Assembly (NCBI GenBank): GCA_027575765.1
Contig: JANBPT010000062.1
Span: forward strand, 1-64,000
DNA from: Tieghemiomyces parasiticus
Lineage: Eukaryota; Kickxellomycota; Dimargaritomycetes; Dimargaritales; Dimargaritaceae
Length of the DNA: 64,000 nucleotides
Direction of reading: 5' to 3'
The notes under the pieces were generated by a model, which was not told where the DNA came from, searched no databases, and saw only the letters and a list, made by a program, of their open reading frames with translations. The stretch's first letter is position 1. The number at the start of each line of letters is the position of its first letter. The position numbers and the translations under genes were made by a program. Positions 41,450 to 52,976 of this stretch are shown here, one piece after another.

Positions 41450-42169
41450 TCAGAGCACAAATCGGTAATCCTGGCAAATCCGACACTCCATAACGAGAGA
41501 CTGGCGGCCCTGGTCGCCAAAGGGGGCGACGAGGACCTGAGGTTCGCCGGGACAGACGCGCATGTGCTTTTCTTGGAAAGACTCTAGTCGGCGGTTCAGG
41601 GCGCCGAGGGGGTCCGACTCGTGGCCCACATCGACGGCCAGACCGCATGAACAGGTGACAGTGCACCGACTGAAAGTTAGCGGATGAGTCTTGCAAACCG
41701 GACAGAGGGTGCATGACCCCGTCTGGCGCTGAGAATTGGTCCACGGAGTGGGGGCGTACATGGGTTGAGCCGGGGCCAGTGGTAAGGAGAGATAAGGGAG
41801 CGGCGGGACGTATGGACCGACGCTGGGTAGGCTGGGTGGAGTCTTGGGCTCGGTGCAGTGCCGGGGCGGTCGGTAAGCATTGGCGGAGGACGGAATGACT
41901 GGTGGTAGCTCATGGAGGTAACCGTGGGCGGGGGTGTAGTCCATGTCATTGGGGCCGAGTGTCAGCGAGGGTAAGGCGAGGAGTCCGGGGTTGTATGGTG
42001 GTATCTCGGGTGACGGGGCGAGGAGGGCAGGGGTGGGGGAAACATGGGTGGATGGCTCGGGCGGCATATATAGCGGCCGGACGGGCTGCCGCGTACGTTT
42101 GGCGAACGGCTCGACCTCCACAACGGGACCACGGTCGGAATTCACATCATTGAGCCGATGCTTAGCCAT
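41450..42169 (-). CDS. RPA-interacting protein (RPAIN)-like zinc-finger protein
   Basis: A single exon of 239 residues with its ATG at 42167-42169 in an ACCGCCATGG context. The N-terminus includes a basic KRTRQPVRP cluster near residue 24, followed by about 120 Pro-rich residues. The C-terminal 85 residues match the RIP/RPAIN zinc-finger layout: CPVCKTHPLTF, CSCGLAVDVG, a helix with LNRRLESFQEKHMRVC, and the ending LVMECRICQDYRFVL. RPAIN binds replication protein A and carries it into the nucleus. The N-terminal RPA-binding helix of animal RPAIN is not obvious, so only the C-terminal half supports the call. The sense strand upstream is strongly pyrimidine-rich for more than 1 kb. Confidence 0.75.
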   Translation of the reverse strand: MAKHRLNDVNSDRGPVVEVEPFAKRTRQPVRPLYMPPEPSTHVSPTPALLAPSPEIPPYNPGLLALPSLTLGPNDMDYTPAHGYLHELPPVIPSSANAYRPPRHCTEPKTPPSLPSVGPYVPPLPYLSLPLAPAQPMYAPTPWTNSQRQTGSCTLCPVCKTHPLTFSRCTVTCSCGLAVDVGHESDPLGALNRRLESFQEKHMRVCPGEPQVLVAPFGDQGRQSLVMECRICQDYRFVL

Positions 42170-45100
42170 GGCGGTGTGAACAAGGCTAATGGAGAAAGCA
42201 GTTAAAAGGTAGGCGACAAAATAATATGAAAGGCACGAGGCTGACGAAGCGGGCGCCGATGAGGGGTTCGTGGTAAGAGGCGAAGGACTGACTAGTGAAT
42301 AAAACGTAGGCCCAAATGGGCAGGGACGGGGTTAGAGAGCAGGTCGATTCGTCAGACGAGGGCTGCAGACTTATGTCGAGGTTGTCGCTGGGTAGGAGGT
42401 TGGTAGCGGGACGGGAAGGGCAAGCGGTGGCGTTACACTAGGCGACGGGTACAAGGGCGGCAAGGTGGAATAGTCGGGTAACTCGCACTTGCCGGCGTAT
42501 CCGATAGCTGGTCGCGACGGCGCGGTAAAAAAGGCAAACCGGTTAAAACTTGTAGTGGTGTAGCTACGTGATTGCGGGCAGAAACAGCAGGGCAAATCAG
42601 TACTGCGAAAGAGCCTTGGGGGGTGGGTGGCAAACAGTTAAACTGAAGGCTATAGTGAGGTGCTGGGTAAAGTTGGAGCCGGTTCTTCAGTCCGAGTCGA
42701 AGGAGGAGAGCGAATGTGCTTGGCCAAGGGACGATTGGGGGGTTGCTAGAACAAGGGGGCGATGGATAGGAAAGAGAATAAGAAAGAGATAAAGAACCGG
42801 GCTTGAACGGCGGGCGAGGTCGACTGCAAGCGAGCGGTAGGTTTGGCGGGTGGGCCTGGGACACAACGGCAGCCCAGCGCCAGCAATAAGGTTGCGAAAG
42901 GTCAGTCAAAGGCTGACGATATGAAAAGGGTCGAGCGGTAGTAATTAAAGGCGAGCCAAGTGGCGGAGTTGGGGTTTATCGAAGAAATAATGGGAATCGG
43001 TACGTTGGGGTGGGGCGGCTATAAAGGGGAAAGGTACTATGTAACGGGAGGGTAGCGGAAACGGCAGCCTGGCGGTAGGACTGAGAAAGTGGAAAAAAAG
43101 GATGGCGGCGAAAATGGGCGGGCGAGCGGGCTAGGTTTAACACATAGACGTACACACACACACATACATAACATACAGGCGGGAGAGACGACAAGAGTAG
43201 GGTGGAAAATGAGCAAGGGCGCAAGGACGCTATGCTCCAAACAATAAAAGTTAAAACAAAACCACCGCCAAGACAGAAGTGGATAGAGCCAACGACCAGG
43301 GACGGGCGTTTCTATATGGTATAGTGACGCTGCAACGGTGGGGGTGGGATGGCGGGGCGAGGGGACTGCCGAAAGAAAAGGCCGAGGACGGGTGGCTGGA
43401 AGGCAACGGTTTATATATATTGGGCAAGCGCTTGGACCACGGGGCTGTCTCCTGCTCTTGCTGCCATCCATGGGGAGGAGGCGGGTGGGCGGGTGGATGG
43501 CAGGGGACGCAATGGAGGGGTACAGCGGTCCGTGATGAAACAAGTTGCGGTGAAGCTGTGACAAGCGGACTGGGCCGATCAGTCAAAGCGAATCGACACG
43601 GGGAAGTACGAGGATAGGGGTGGCCCAAAAACACGGCGGAGCGGCGGCGGCCCTGTATGGAGGGGGAAGAGGCCGGAGAGTGTCTGGCATTGCTATCCTG
43701 TATATGCGGGCCAAGGCTGGGGGGTGGGCGATATCGTGACACTCATACTAAACTGGTTCCTAGCCCTTTCGTCATACGTATTCCTGTCGTTTTTCCAGCC
43801 TTCATGCCTGATGCTATGGTACGCATTCATCTGTACCTAGTCTTCGCTTTTTTTTTCTTTACTTTTTTTTTTCTTTAGCGGAACTTGCCATTGGCACTTC
43901 GTCTGATCTCACTGAACACATGTCGCATATAGCGATAGGGAGAAAGGGAGGGAGTGTGTGAAGCAGATATCAAACGTTGTAGTGGGTGTAACTGTATGTG
44001 TATGTATTGGGGGATTGGCGGATGTTGTTCTCCGTTTGATTAGGATGTTTCGTGACGGGCTGTCGAAAAGTTGATAAGAATTTCACGACCACACGGCGCC
44101 GTTGCTAGCCGTTGTTTTGGTGTGTGCGGTCGTCGGGTGCATGCCACCTCCAATACCTGGTCAGCGTGCCCAGTTGACCATCCAGCATTCAGGCCCCTTG
44201 TTTTATGGCATGCGGGGGGGGGTATGCGCATTGTCTCCCTCTCTTCTTCCCCTTCCCGTCTGCCTGAGCTGAATAGTCGGGTGGCGTCACCCGATCCATA
44301 AGCCAACCCCTCCCCAGTACCTACTACAGCCATGTCGCCCTGGACTCAATCCGCTAGAGCTTTAAAACTTTGGTCACCAGTCGAAGTATCTAACGAGGAA
44401 AGCTGTGCGCTCTGGTGACGTACAGCCTCACCGACCTCATCACCGCCTTATACCCCAACCTAAGCCGAGTGGCGTTGCCAGAACGGCAAATAAAATATAA
44501 TACAACCGCGTTGACAGACTTGCACGGCTATAGAGAGCGGTTCAACTTGGCGACAACCGGCGTAATACCAACCACCGCCCCTTGTGCCATACCCGGTCGT
44601 ACCGCGGCCTCAGCCGGCCATCGGGCGGATGGTTGACAGGTCCTGGTTACATGCGCCTTGTGAAGGGTCATTCCCTCCGCGTGGACTGCCGATTAATTCG
44701 ACAGGACATGGCCTGCTGGGTGACGGTGCGATTGCAGAGCCGCATACCAGCGAAGGTAGGGGGGGCCTAACGACGAGGTACCGGCACGCATACGAGCCGA
44801 GCACCCTGCCCAGCCGGTATGGCCAGGCGGGCCGATGAAGGCGGGGACAGTGGTATCAATAACCACCGTATTAAAGCCTTGCAACTACATTGGGTGTGCA
44901 GTGTTTACAAAGAGGAATGCCAGGTAGGCCATTAGCCACCCCACTCCCTTACCTTGTCTCTTACCGTCACAGTCCTTGGTAATTTTGTAACTCCGCCTTC
45001 TCTTCGAGCCCTCCGATGTATATCATTTTCTCGCATCGCCGGCGCCTCTCAACAATTTCCGCATTGGGCAAGGTACCTGTCCGATATTTTTCCCGTCGCC

Positions 45101-47255
45101 TGCCCGACCGAACGGCCTACCACGGGTCCCCCTACCTGGCTTTCCCTGCAACCTGTACCGCCACTGGGACACAAATATATATATCCCTGCATGGTGACAT
45201 CCGTTTGGGGTTAGAGGGTTGAGGTCGGCGCTGCAGTTCGTTACAGGAGGGAGTGGGTAATAGTGCAGGCTCGCGGACCAGCTAGAGAACACCTTGCTCG
45301 TACCATGTACAGCCATCGTCTCGCTTCCTAACCTTGCCGGCCAATAGGTTACATGCTGCCTAATTTCTTCCCTGGCCCAGGACGAGCTCTGGGGGACGCT
45401 CTAATCGTCCAGTCCAGCATGTCGTCACTCACGCGCGTTCAGCAACACCCTCATTAAATGCCACTGGTGTGCGGGGACGATTCCCATCTGTCACCACTGG
45501 GACTTTTTAACTGTCGCCCAGCAGGGATCGACGCTAATTAGTCACCAGCCCTAAGTTATTTAGTATCTCTCTGCTTACCCGCCCACGGACGTTCACCACT
45601 CCCATCAATTCTCAGTCTACGTTGGATGTGCTCGACCACTTCCCAACCGACCAACCACCACACCTCCCCCCCACCTCGTTCCAGCCTACAGTACTTTTTA
45701 CGTTGTAAGCTGATTCCCTTTTTCCACCCTCTCCTCTAGCAGCTATAGCTGGCCTCCCTACTGTACCCTGGGCCCACGACAGTTGGAGTATACTCCTGTA
45801 TGCTACCTTACAAAAATAGGAAGGTAGGTGGCATGAGGGTTGAAGGAATATGGTGAACGAGGCCGCGTGCTAGGCCCGAATTATCCCCCTTGCGTATTCG
45901 TTCGCTACAGAATTATACTTGGTCTTGCCATCAGGGATGAATCTGCTTTGAGACCACACATCGGTAACCATACCTGGGACTGCTTAGATACCCATATATT
46001 TTTTTCCACCTTTCCCTCTCTCGCCTTTCTTCTTCTTCTTTATTTTATTTTAATCAGCACATTTATAGCTTCAGCGGTCTGCCCGTGCTGCCACTCTTCT
46101 GAACCGCACCAAAGCGGAGATTGAAAAAAAGGTGGTGCCAACTCCACAGGAAATCCACCACAACAAGCCGTTTGCGTGTAAGTGTGTGGCTCGGCAGCGG
46201 TCTTCCCGGCTCTAGTTGCCGCTTTGGGATCCCTGCCCCCTCCTTCATCATGCGTCCGAAACTTCATACACCGTTATGTATACATGCAAAAATACAACAC
46301 CCAATCCAAACATGACATTGCCGGAGAAACGATGTTACCATTGGGAACGTCCTGGCCACCGCTACTGTAACCGCCCAATATAAATATACATAAGGGATAG
46401 AGGGCGGGCGGGCATGATTCAGCCCAACTGGATTGGCCATGAGGTGAGCGAGGGCTTCGACGCCGTCACGTAGCACAGTCGGCCATCCCGTCGGTAGCGT
46501 CTGAGGCCAATAGGCCTGAAGGTTGTAAGGAGGGTAAGAGGATACCTAAGCTACCATGGCCTCAGCCGCCACGCAATGGCTGATTATGGCGGCGGCGGCG
46601 GCCGGGGTCCTCTAGGATATACTGGTACTGCCAAACCCCTTGTTGGATGGCACCAGGGCTTCCATGGTGGAGTGGTTGACCCCCCCTCCTCCAGCCACCC
46701 TATAGGTCTTTGCAACGTTGCGAAAGATACTTTTGAAAAATACTGAACGAGGATGCTGGGTTCCCTCAACGGCTTTAGCGACTCAGCATCCCCCCCCCAC
46801 ACACACAGGCACACATACCAACACCCCCACACATAGTACGTCTGGACCCAGAGGTTTCCCTAATTCAGACCACCCGAATATCGGCCTTGTCGGCACATGA
46901 CTGTTATTCCATGGGAACAGCCCCCCCCCCCATTTTCTCAGAGCACAGGTCACAAAAGTGTGGCCCGTGCCTCCGTTGTTAGACGGGGCAGCCTGACCAG
47001 CGGAGTGAGAGAAGTCCCGGGCCCGGACCTTTTATTTACTTATATAGCTATAATGCGCAAGGCCGCGTAATAGCGAGACGAATCAGGGTTTCACGTTTCC
47101 TAAATAGGGTCAAATTGGCCGCTTGGTTTGTCCGAGAGGCTGGTTTCATTTATTAGGCACATGCAATCCAGTGACGGCCCCGCAAAAACACACTCACATA
47201 TAGTAGCGAGGTGGCGTCAGCCATGGTCGGGAGTCTGACGTGAAGCCTACGGGAT
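42170..47255. other. 5-kb intergenic region
   Basis: 42170-43750 is pyrimidine-rich on the minus strand and probably holds the promoter and leader of the RPAIN-like gene. It includes an (AC)n tract near 43153-43165. From 43750 to 47255 there are short frames, homopolymer runs (for example poly-T at 43847-43876 and poly-C at 46919-46931) and no recognised gene. A coding-looking stretch at about 46080-46178 ending in a GTAAGT donor could not be extended into a gene. Confidence 0.45.
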
Positions 47256-50200
47256 CTAATCTACGCGGAAGATACCGAGCATACCAGACCGGTACTCGTT
47301 AAACTCTACCTCCGTAACGTTACCCGGGACCAGAAATTGGATGGTCATGCCGTCGGGCGTGACCAGCCCGTTTCCACCCTCAGCACCACCACCGCCACCA
47401 CTACTACTGCCGGAACGGCCGCGGGACGTCGACGCCCACGCCCCACCAGCAACTTTCGCGCTGCCACCCCGTCGGTCCGGGCGTTTCGCATCCCCACTAC
47501 TGCCGGACCGGCTCGTATCCACCGGTTCGCGGTTAGCCAACAGACCCTGGGTGTAGCTGGTCAGGAACCCCTTGACGCACTTGTAGACCATATCGCAGCG
47601 CCGGCGGAGGTAGGTCTCAGGACTGACAGGAGCCGCCAGGGTGGTATCCGAGTCGACCAGCAGGGCCGCCGGATCGGCCAGAAGGTGTGGGGTTAGCGTC
47701 AGCGTCTGGATCTTATGGCGAGTCGTGGCGTCCAGGATCCGCACCAATCCTTGGCACTCCACGGTTTGCTGCGAGAACATTCCCGACGTCGTGGCCGTGG
47801 TCGTCGACTTGGCCCAGACCGGGGGCGCGTCGAGGACCAGGTGGAAAACCACATGGACCATGGGCAGATTAGAATGCCGGGTGATAAACACGTCGCCGGG
47901 TCGGACAGTTCTGTTAGCCGCGGCGAGCTGGCGGTGGACGCGACCCAGCTGCGCCTGGACCGAAGGGAAGTGGTAGTCGGTGGACCGATGGCAGTGTCCA
48001 AAGAACTGTCGGTTGGCCGTGTTACCCAAGTAGTAGCACCGGACCTCGGGATCGTCCACGGTGGTGGTATTTGAAGGTACCGCCGTGGTGTTGTCCCAGT
48101 CCTGCGGAGTGAGGACAAGGACGAGCGCATGAAGGGCCGGCGAGTAAATGGACGTCGCGGTCTGCGCCCGAACGGCCGTGGCCTGCGCCGGGTGACCCGG
48201 GAATCGCAAGAAGGTGTCCAGGTGCTGGGCACTGAGGCGCAGGTGATGGGTGAGCGGCACGGGTTTGCCCATCGAGATGCTGAAATCGTCCAGGAAGGAC
48301 ATGTGCTGCAGTTCCTCGGCCACCGCCGCCGCGACGTCCTCCGTTCCGTCATCATAGTCGTCGTCCTGGTCCCCAACCTCCGGTGGTGAAATGGAGTCGG
48401 TAGTGGTATCAGTGGAGAGGGCCGGCGGGTCCACGGTAAAGGACGGCCGCTTAGAAGTTACTGGGGTGGCGTTCAGCCGGAACCACGGTCGCGGCGGCGG
48501 GGTCTGGGTACCGGTGGTGGCCAGCTGGACCCGCAGCCGGTTGATCCAGGCACGGGAGAGTCGCATCAGGGTCAAGGCCAGCTGCACAGCCGCTTCGCCG
48601 TCTGTGTACAGGGCAAAACGGTCAGCGCGCTGCCGCAGTTCCTTGCTACAGGGGGCAGGGGTAACTGGTTCGGTTGTGGGGGCCGTTTCTGTTGTGGTAG
48701 TACCGATGCCAACGACGACGGGACTACCAGGCGAGGTGAGTATCAGGGCGGAGTCCGCCAGGGTCGGCGACTTTTGTATAGTCTCCATTGGTTCTATAGA
48801 CCTAGCTGGTACCCGGGTGTCGTCCAGTGGGACGAACGCTTCGCCGTTAGGTAGCATGGGAGAGGCCAGCGGACCGAGCGAGCCACCACCGCCCTGCGGG
48901 GTGGCCGTCCCAGATACTGGATTAGAGGGGAACGGCGAGGCACTGGCAGTCGGACTGAACGTTGCCACCGATGGCGATGACCCGCCGGATTCATCAGAAC
49001 CGGCATACAGATGGGCCATGATGGACAGGGCTCGCGGAGACTTTTGGCGATGGAAATTGATGATATCGGGTTTCGTGACCAGGACATTGACGGCGCGGTC
49101 CATGTCGCCCTGGTAGAGCTGTAACGAGGTGATGGACTGCTCGCGCTCGAATCCCATCTCCGTGAGCGCATGGATCTGTAGGGCGTATTGTCGACAGAAG
49201 CTGTCATAATCGAGCTGCTCGTCACCGTCCGCCGAGGGGTCGCTTGGCATGGATTTGTTCAGCGCGACTGCATCCGGCAAGGTGGGTGACGGGGGTTCGA
49301 GGGGTCGGAGGGTGGTCAGGTCCAGCAGCTGGGTGAGCTGGGCCAGGGCCCGGGCCACCACGGAGCGGGCGCCGGGGGCGGGCCCCGGTTGAGTCGGATC
49401 GTCTGCCCGGTCAGTGATTTGGATCTGGTAGTTGCGGTAGAGCGCGGTGACGAGGGTTCGGTAGTCGCTCCGCTGGACCTGCCGGGTCTCCTCGAGTAAC
49501 TTATCCCAGACAAAGTCGAGGGTGGCCGGATTGTCAATGTTACTCAAATAGCCCTGGAGTAGCGAGTCGGTCAGGTTAGGGGCTGGATCGCGGCGCCGGC
49601 GTCTACGTACCGTTATTTTTGTGTGTGTGTGTGTTTGGGACCGACGATGAAGTTTAAGTGTGACGGGTCGGAGGTTAGAGACAAGAGCTTCTGGTCAACG
49701 CGTATTGGAATGGGCCACCACCACAACCTAAGGCTGGTTGGGCCGGTAATAGAGTATAGGTAACACCTGCCAGCTTCAAACCTACCTTTGCGGGCGGGTC
49801 GGTTGACAAAAGCGAGCCTTCTCGGCCCACAGCCGCTCCATTACCGTAGCATTGTAGGCCTCGATCTCGAGTAGGGTGTCAAAAAGTTCCGGTAAGGGAG
49901 CACGGGTAATGGCGGCATAGGCCTCAGGGAAGGGGTCATGTAAGGCGGTCTTTGGGTCGCGCGGAGCGGTGGCCAGGTACTGGCGGGCCAGAGCTGGAGC
50001 CAAAGGGGGCTGAGGCACTAAGGCTTGGAGGGTGGTCTGCCGCGCCGCCTTCACCGTTGCCTCTAAGCACGCTTGGACGAGCCCATGCAGCCGGCCGTGA
50101 AGGTAGGCCGGGATGCAGTACTTGGTCAGGAACTGCTGGACCACGTCCAGAACCAGCTGGTTCTGCTTGATGGTCAGGGCCGCGGCCTGGACGCGAAGCT

Positions 50201-50438
50201 CGGCCAGAAAAGACGGCGGAGTTTCCAGGGCCGTTCCATTGCCCGGTTCGCCCTCCACGCGGTCAGACGGGCTCCTGCTGACGCCGACTACGACCCCAGC
50301 CGGCGGGCATTCGCTGTCGTCCTCGAGGGTGGCGTTGATGTGGAACTCGAAGGGGTCATTGGCCGCTAGGCAGGGTTGGTCGACCGTTAGGGACGGGAAC
50401 AGGACGGTTAAGTCCCGCGGGGCAACCGTGTACGGCAT
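47256..50438 (-). CDS. FERRY complex subunit 3 (C12orf4) homologue with UBA-like segment
   Basis: Two exons are inferred, 50438-49786 and 49602-47256, joined in matching phase across a 183-nt intron containing a (GT)n tract. The product is 999 residues. In animals FERRY3/C12orf4 is part of the five-subunit FERRY complex, a Rab5 effector coupling mRNAs to early endosomes. Family landmarks are in order: an N-terminal beta region with FHINATLEDD and a QNQLVLDVVQQFLTKYCIP-type helix; ISMGKPVPLTHHLRLSAQHL; TSIYSPALHALVLVL; DYHFPSVQAQL; PGDVFITRHSNLPMVHVVFH near residue 790; MVYKCVKGF near 892; and the C-terminal IQFLVP with IFRVD. The human protein is about 550 residues; the extra length here is Ser/Pro/Thr-rich linkers. 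Residues about 357-396 look like a UBA domain (ALTEMGFEREQSITSLQLYQ). Confidence 0.88.
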
Positions 50439-51797
50439 CGTCCCGAACAGAAAGGGGGGGTGGGGAAGGCGTGGTTAAGTGTGACCCCACGGTCGTCGAT
50501 GGAAATGGCGTCGCGCAAGTCAGGTGGAATTTGAATATCCTTGGGCGGCGACGCTAGATGGAGAGGTGAGGAAAGGTGAAGGATGCCGTCAGGACAGGGA
50601 AAAATCCTGCCACGGTCAGCGCGGCAGGAATAAAGGGCGGTCGTACAGGTTTACTAGGGTTAGAAACCAGGACAAACATGGGAAAGTGGCGAACTGTTGG
50701 CCTGGCCAAGTTATGAGCGTAGCGGTGTCCTGGCGGGGTCGCGAAACGGACATGCACATGGTTCCTTTCCTTCTTTTTTTTTTCTCTAAATGTTTTTTCG
50801 TAAGGCCCTAGCGTCCCAGTCCAACGGGTGGCCCTGCCGTTGGGGTATAGACGGGACTGGCCAGATGCATGTAGCCCCCCACCACCTGCGAAAACGGGTA
50901 GACTGTTGGACACGGACCGACCGCTACTGCGGGACAGGGGCGCCGTGCCAGTCCACTCTAAATATTATGGTACAGTAGGCGGGTTCTTCTTGGGCTACCT
51001 TCTCAGCTACGAGCCGGTCACCCCCAGACAGTCGACTCGAGACTAAGCTACCGTGGGTACACAGTCTGAGGCTTCGCTCTGGGCGGCCATAACATTGCGA
51101 TACACAGTCCCATGTAGGTGAGCTAGAGGCCGTACCGGATTTTACTGTGCTATAATTTCGGCAGGATGCAAATAGAGTTGGATAGGGGAGGGTACATGAT
51201 CGATGCACCGCCACAGATGTCAGGGTGGCCTGCGGAGTCCAGCGTCGACCGCCCCGTCCGCCTGTCACCTTCGCGAGAGTAACTCAGGGACACAATTGGG
51301 CGCGTGCGTGTGAGCCGGTTGGTAAGGAAGATAGCCGGCGTTGTACGGCTTGACTTGTATTGAGGCATGCAGGTGGGGCAGGGGAGTAAGGCTACAAAAA
51401 AAAGGATAGGAAGCCATAATAAAAGTGATCTACAGGGCAGGGGGGCTACGTACGGAGTCCTATCTAGGCTAATCAATAGCTGGCGAAGGTGTATGCGTGT
51501 GCGGGGGGGGGGAGGGGATGGTGGGAACCTCGGAAAGCAGGGTGATGGCGGCCGTTAGATAGAGGAAGGGCAGGTTCACAACCAAACTCAGGAGCCAAGT
51601 TAAGAAACAACAAGGATGCAGCAGCCCATGAGGCACGGGTAGAAGGTTCTGGGCAGAGGGGATGCAAAGTAGGACAAGAACAGGTAGTGGGCACCAGATG
51701 GTGAGTGATGCAGAGATGGGTGGAAGAAGAGGGAGGAGGGAACGGTGCAGGGGATGGGGAGACTCGTCATCTCGGGCCAGGCGGATACCCAGCCGGC
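50439..51797. other. intergenic region FERRY3 to SLY41-like
   Basis: This 1.36-kb region contains the FERRY3 promoter and the 3' flank of the transporter gene. Only short frames and homopolymer runs were seen. Confidence 0.5.
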
Positions 51798-52976
51798 CTA
51801 TTTGGTCTTGGCTTTGTAGGCGGTAGTGGGCAAGATGTAGTCATCGTAGCAGTTGACCTTCGTCTCCTTCTTGTTCACGTCCATCTTGGCGCGGTCGTAG
51901 AGGTAAAGGCCGACGAAGGTGAGGACGATACCGGCCGCTTGGACGGCACCGACAGGCTGCTGGAACCACAGGATGGCCATGACGATGACAAACACGCGCT
52001 TGAGTAGGCTGCTGATGGAGAAGGACACGGCGCTGGTCAGGGACAGTACGGTCACCGAGAGCACGCACTGGGCGAAGTGGGTGAGTCCGTTCACCACCAT
52101 GAACCCCGCCGCCCTCGTCAGGCGCGGGGCGTGGGACGTTGGGGTCGCGTTGTCGGAGGAGTGGAATACGCCCAGGAACATAATGTCGTGGCCCTCGGCG
52201 TAGTACCACACGGGGAACATGAGCGCGAAGGCCATCCACGAGCAGTAGAACAGGTAGTTGGTCTTGTCCAGGGACTTTTTGATATGCGCCGGCACGTTGT
52301 CGTTGAACACGTACTTCTTGGAAAAGATATTCTGGGCGACGCAGACGAGGGTGGACAGCAGGGCGGAGAAGAGACCCAGCAGGCTGGAGCTGAGTTCGAA
52401 GGAGCACGCCAGCATGACCCCGCAGGTCAGCGGTACCAATGACGTGTAGACCTGTGTCGAGTAACGCACCTGAAACAGGAGACGGTAAGCGGCCACGGTG
52501 AAGAGCGGCGACAGGGCCTTGATGGTGTGTACCACGCTCACCGGGACGTGGGCGATGGCCACCGACGACAGCAGATGGGCGAAGATAGTGAAGACGCACA
52601 CGGGCAGAATGAGGGCCAGGAGGGCCCCATTCAGCGGTTGGATACGCGTCCGGCCGGTCAGGCGGGCATAGAGGTAGCAGAACACGCCCACAAAGGCGAA
52701 CTGGAAATAGGTCAGGGTGACCGGGTACCGGAAGTCAATGAGGATCTGTTTGCCCGAGTTGTTGGTGAGGGATGACGAGAGGTACCAGGCCAGGCAGGTC
52801 GTAACGAACACAAAGTTCTCCTGGAACTTTCCCCGCAGGAACTGCAGACCGACCAAGGGTCGTTGCAGTAACGAGGCAGATGACCATCCATTCTGGAAGT
52901 ACCGGTCGTACCGGCCCGGCTGGACCTTGAAGGCCAGCTCGGAAGGAGACTTGCGGAGGAGTGGCTCGTAGGCCAT
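51798..52976 (-). CDS. SLY41-like triose-phosphate/nucleotide-sugar transporter family protein
   Basis: A single exon of 392 residues. The start is MAYEPLLRK at 52976. The open frame continues upstream, but only to a non-ATG codon. About nine or ten hydrophobic segments span residues 55-375, with the TPT-family signatures VSVVHTIKALSPLFTV, FSKKYVFN and TSAVSFSISSLLKRVFVIV. Close relatives are yeast Sly41 and fission-yeast TPT-family proteins, ER/Golgi membrane proteins. SLY41 was found as a multicopy suppressor of loss of the Rab Ypt1. The substrate is uncertain. The C-terminus is short, polar and Lys-rich, ending KAKTK, compatible with ER/Golgi retrieval but not a canonical KKXX signal. The upstream sense strand is pyrimidine-rich. 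Confidence 0.9.
   Translation of the reverse strand: MAYEPLLRKSPSELAFKVQPGRYDRYFQNGWSSASLLQRPLVGLQFLRGKFQENFVFVTTCLAWYLSSSLTNNSGKQILIDFRYPVTLTYFQFAFVGVFCYLYARLTGRTRIQPLNGALLALILPVCVFTIFAHLLSSVAIAHVPVSVVHTIKALSPLFTVAAYRLLFQVRYSTQVYTSLVPLTCGVMLACSFELSSSLLGLFSALLSTLVCVAQNIFSKKYVFNDNVPAHIKKSLDKTNYLFYCSWMAFALMFPVWYYAEGHDIMFLGVFHSSDNATPTSHAPRLTRAAGFMVVNGLTHFAQCVLSVTVLSLTSAVSFSISSLLKRVFVIVMAILWFQQPVGAVQAAGIVLTFVGLYLYDRAKMDVNKKETKVNCYDDYILPTTAYKAKTK

Noticed and set aside
46080..46178. Coding-looking exon ending at a GTAAGT donor, and a zinc-knuckle-like string near 46340-46375
   Set aside because: No connecting exon, start or family could be found. The knuckle has Trp in place of the second Cys and wrong His-Cys spacing.
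48391..49116. A 241-codon frame on the plus strand inside FERRY3
   Set aside because: It is the antisense shadow of a strongly conserved gene, and long antisense frames are common in GC-rich coding DNA.
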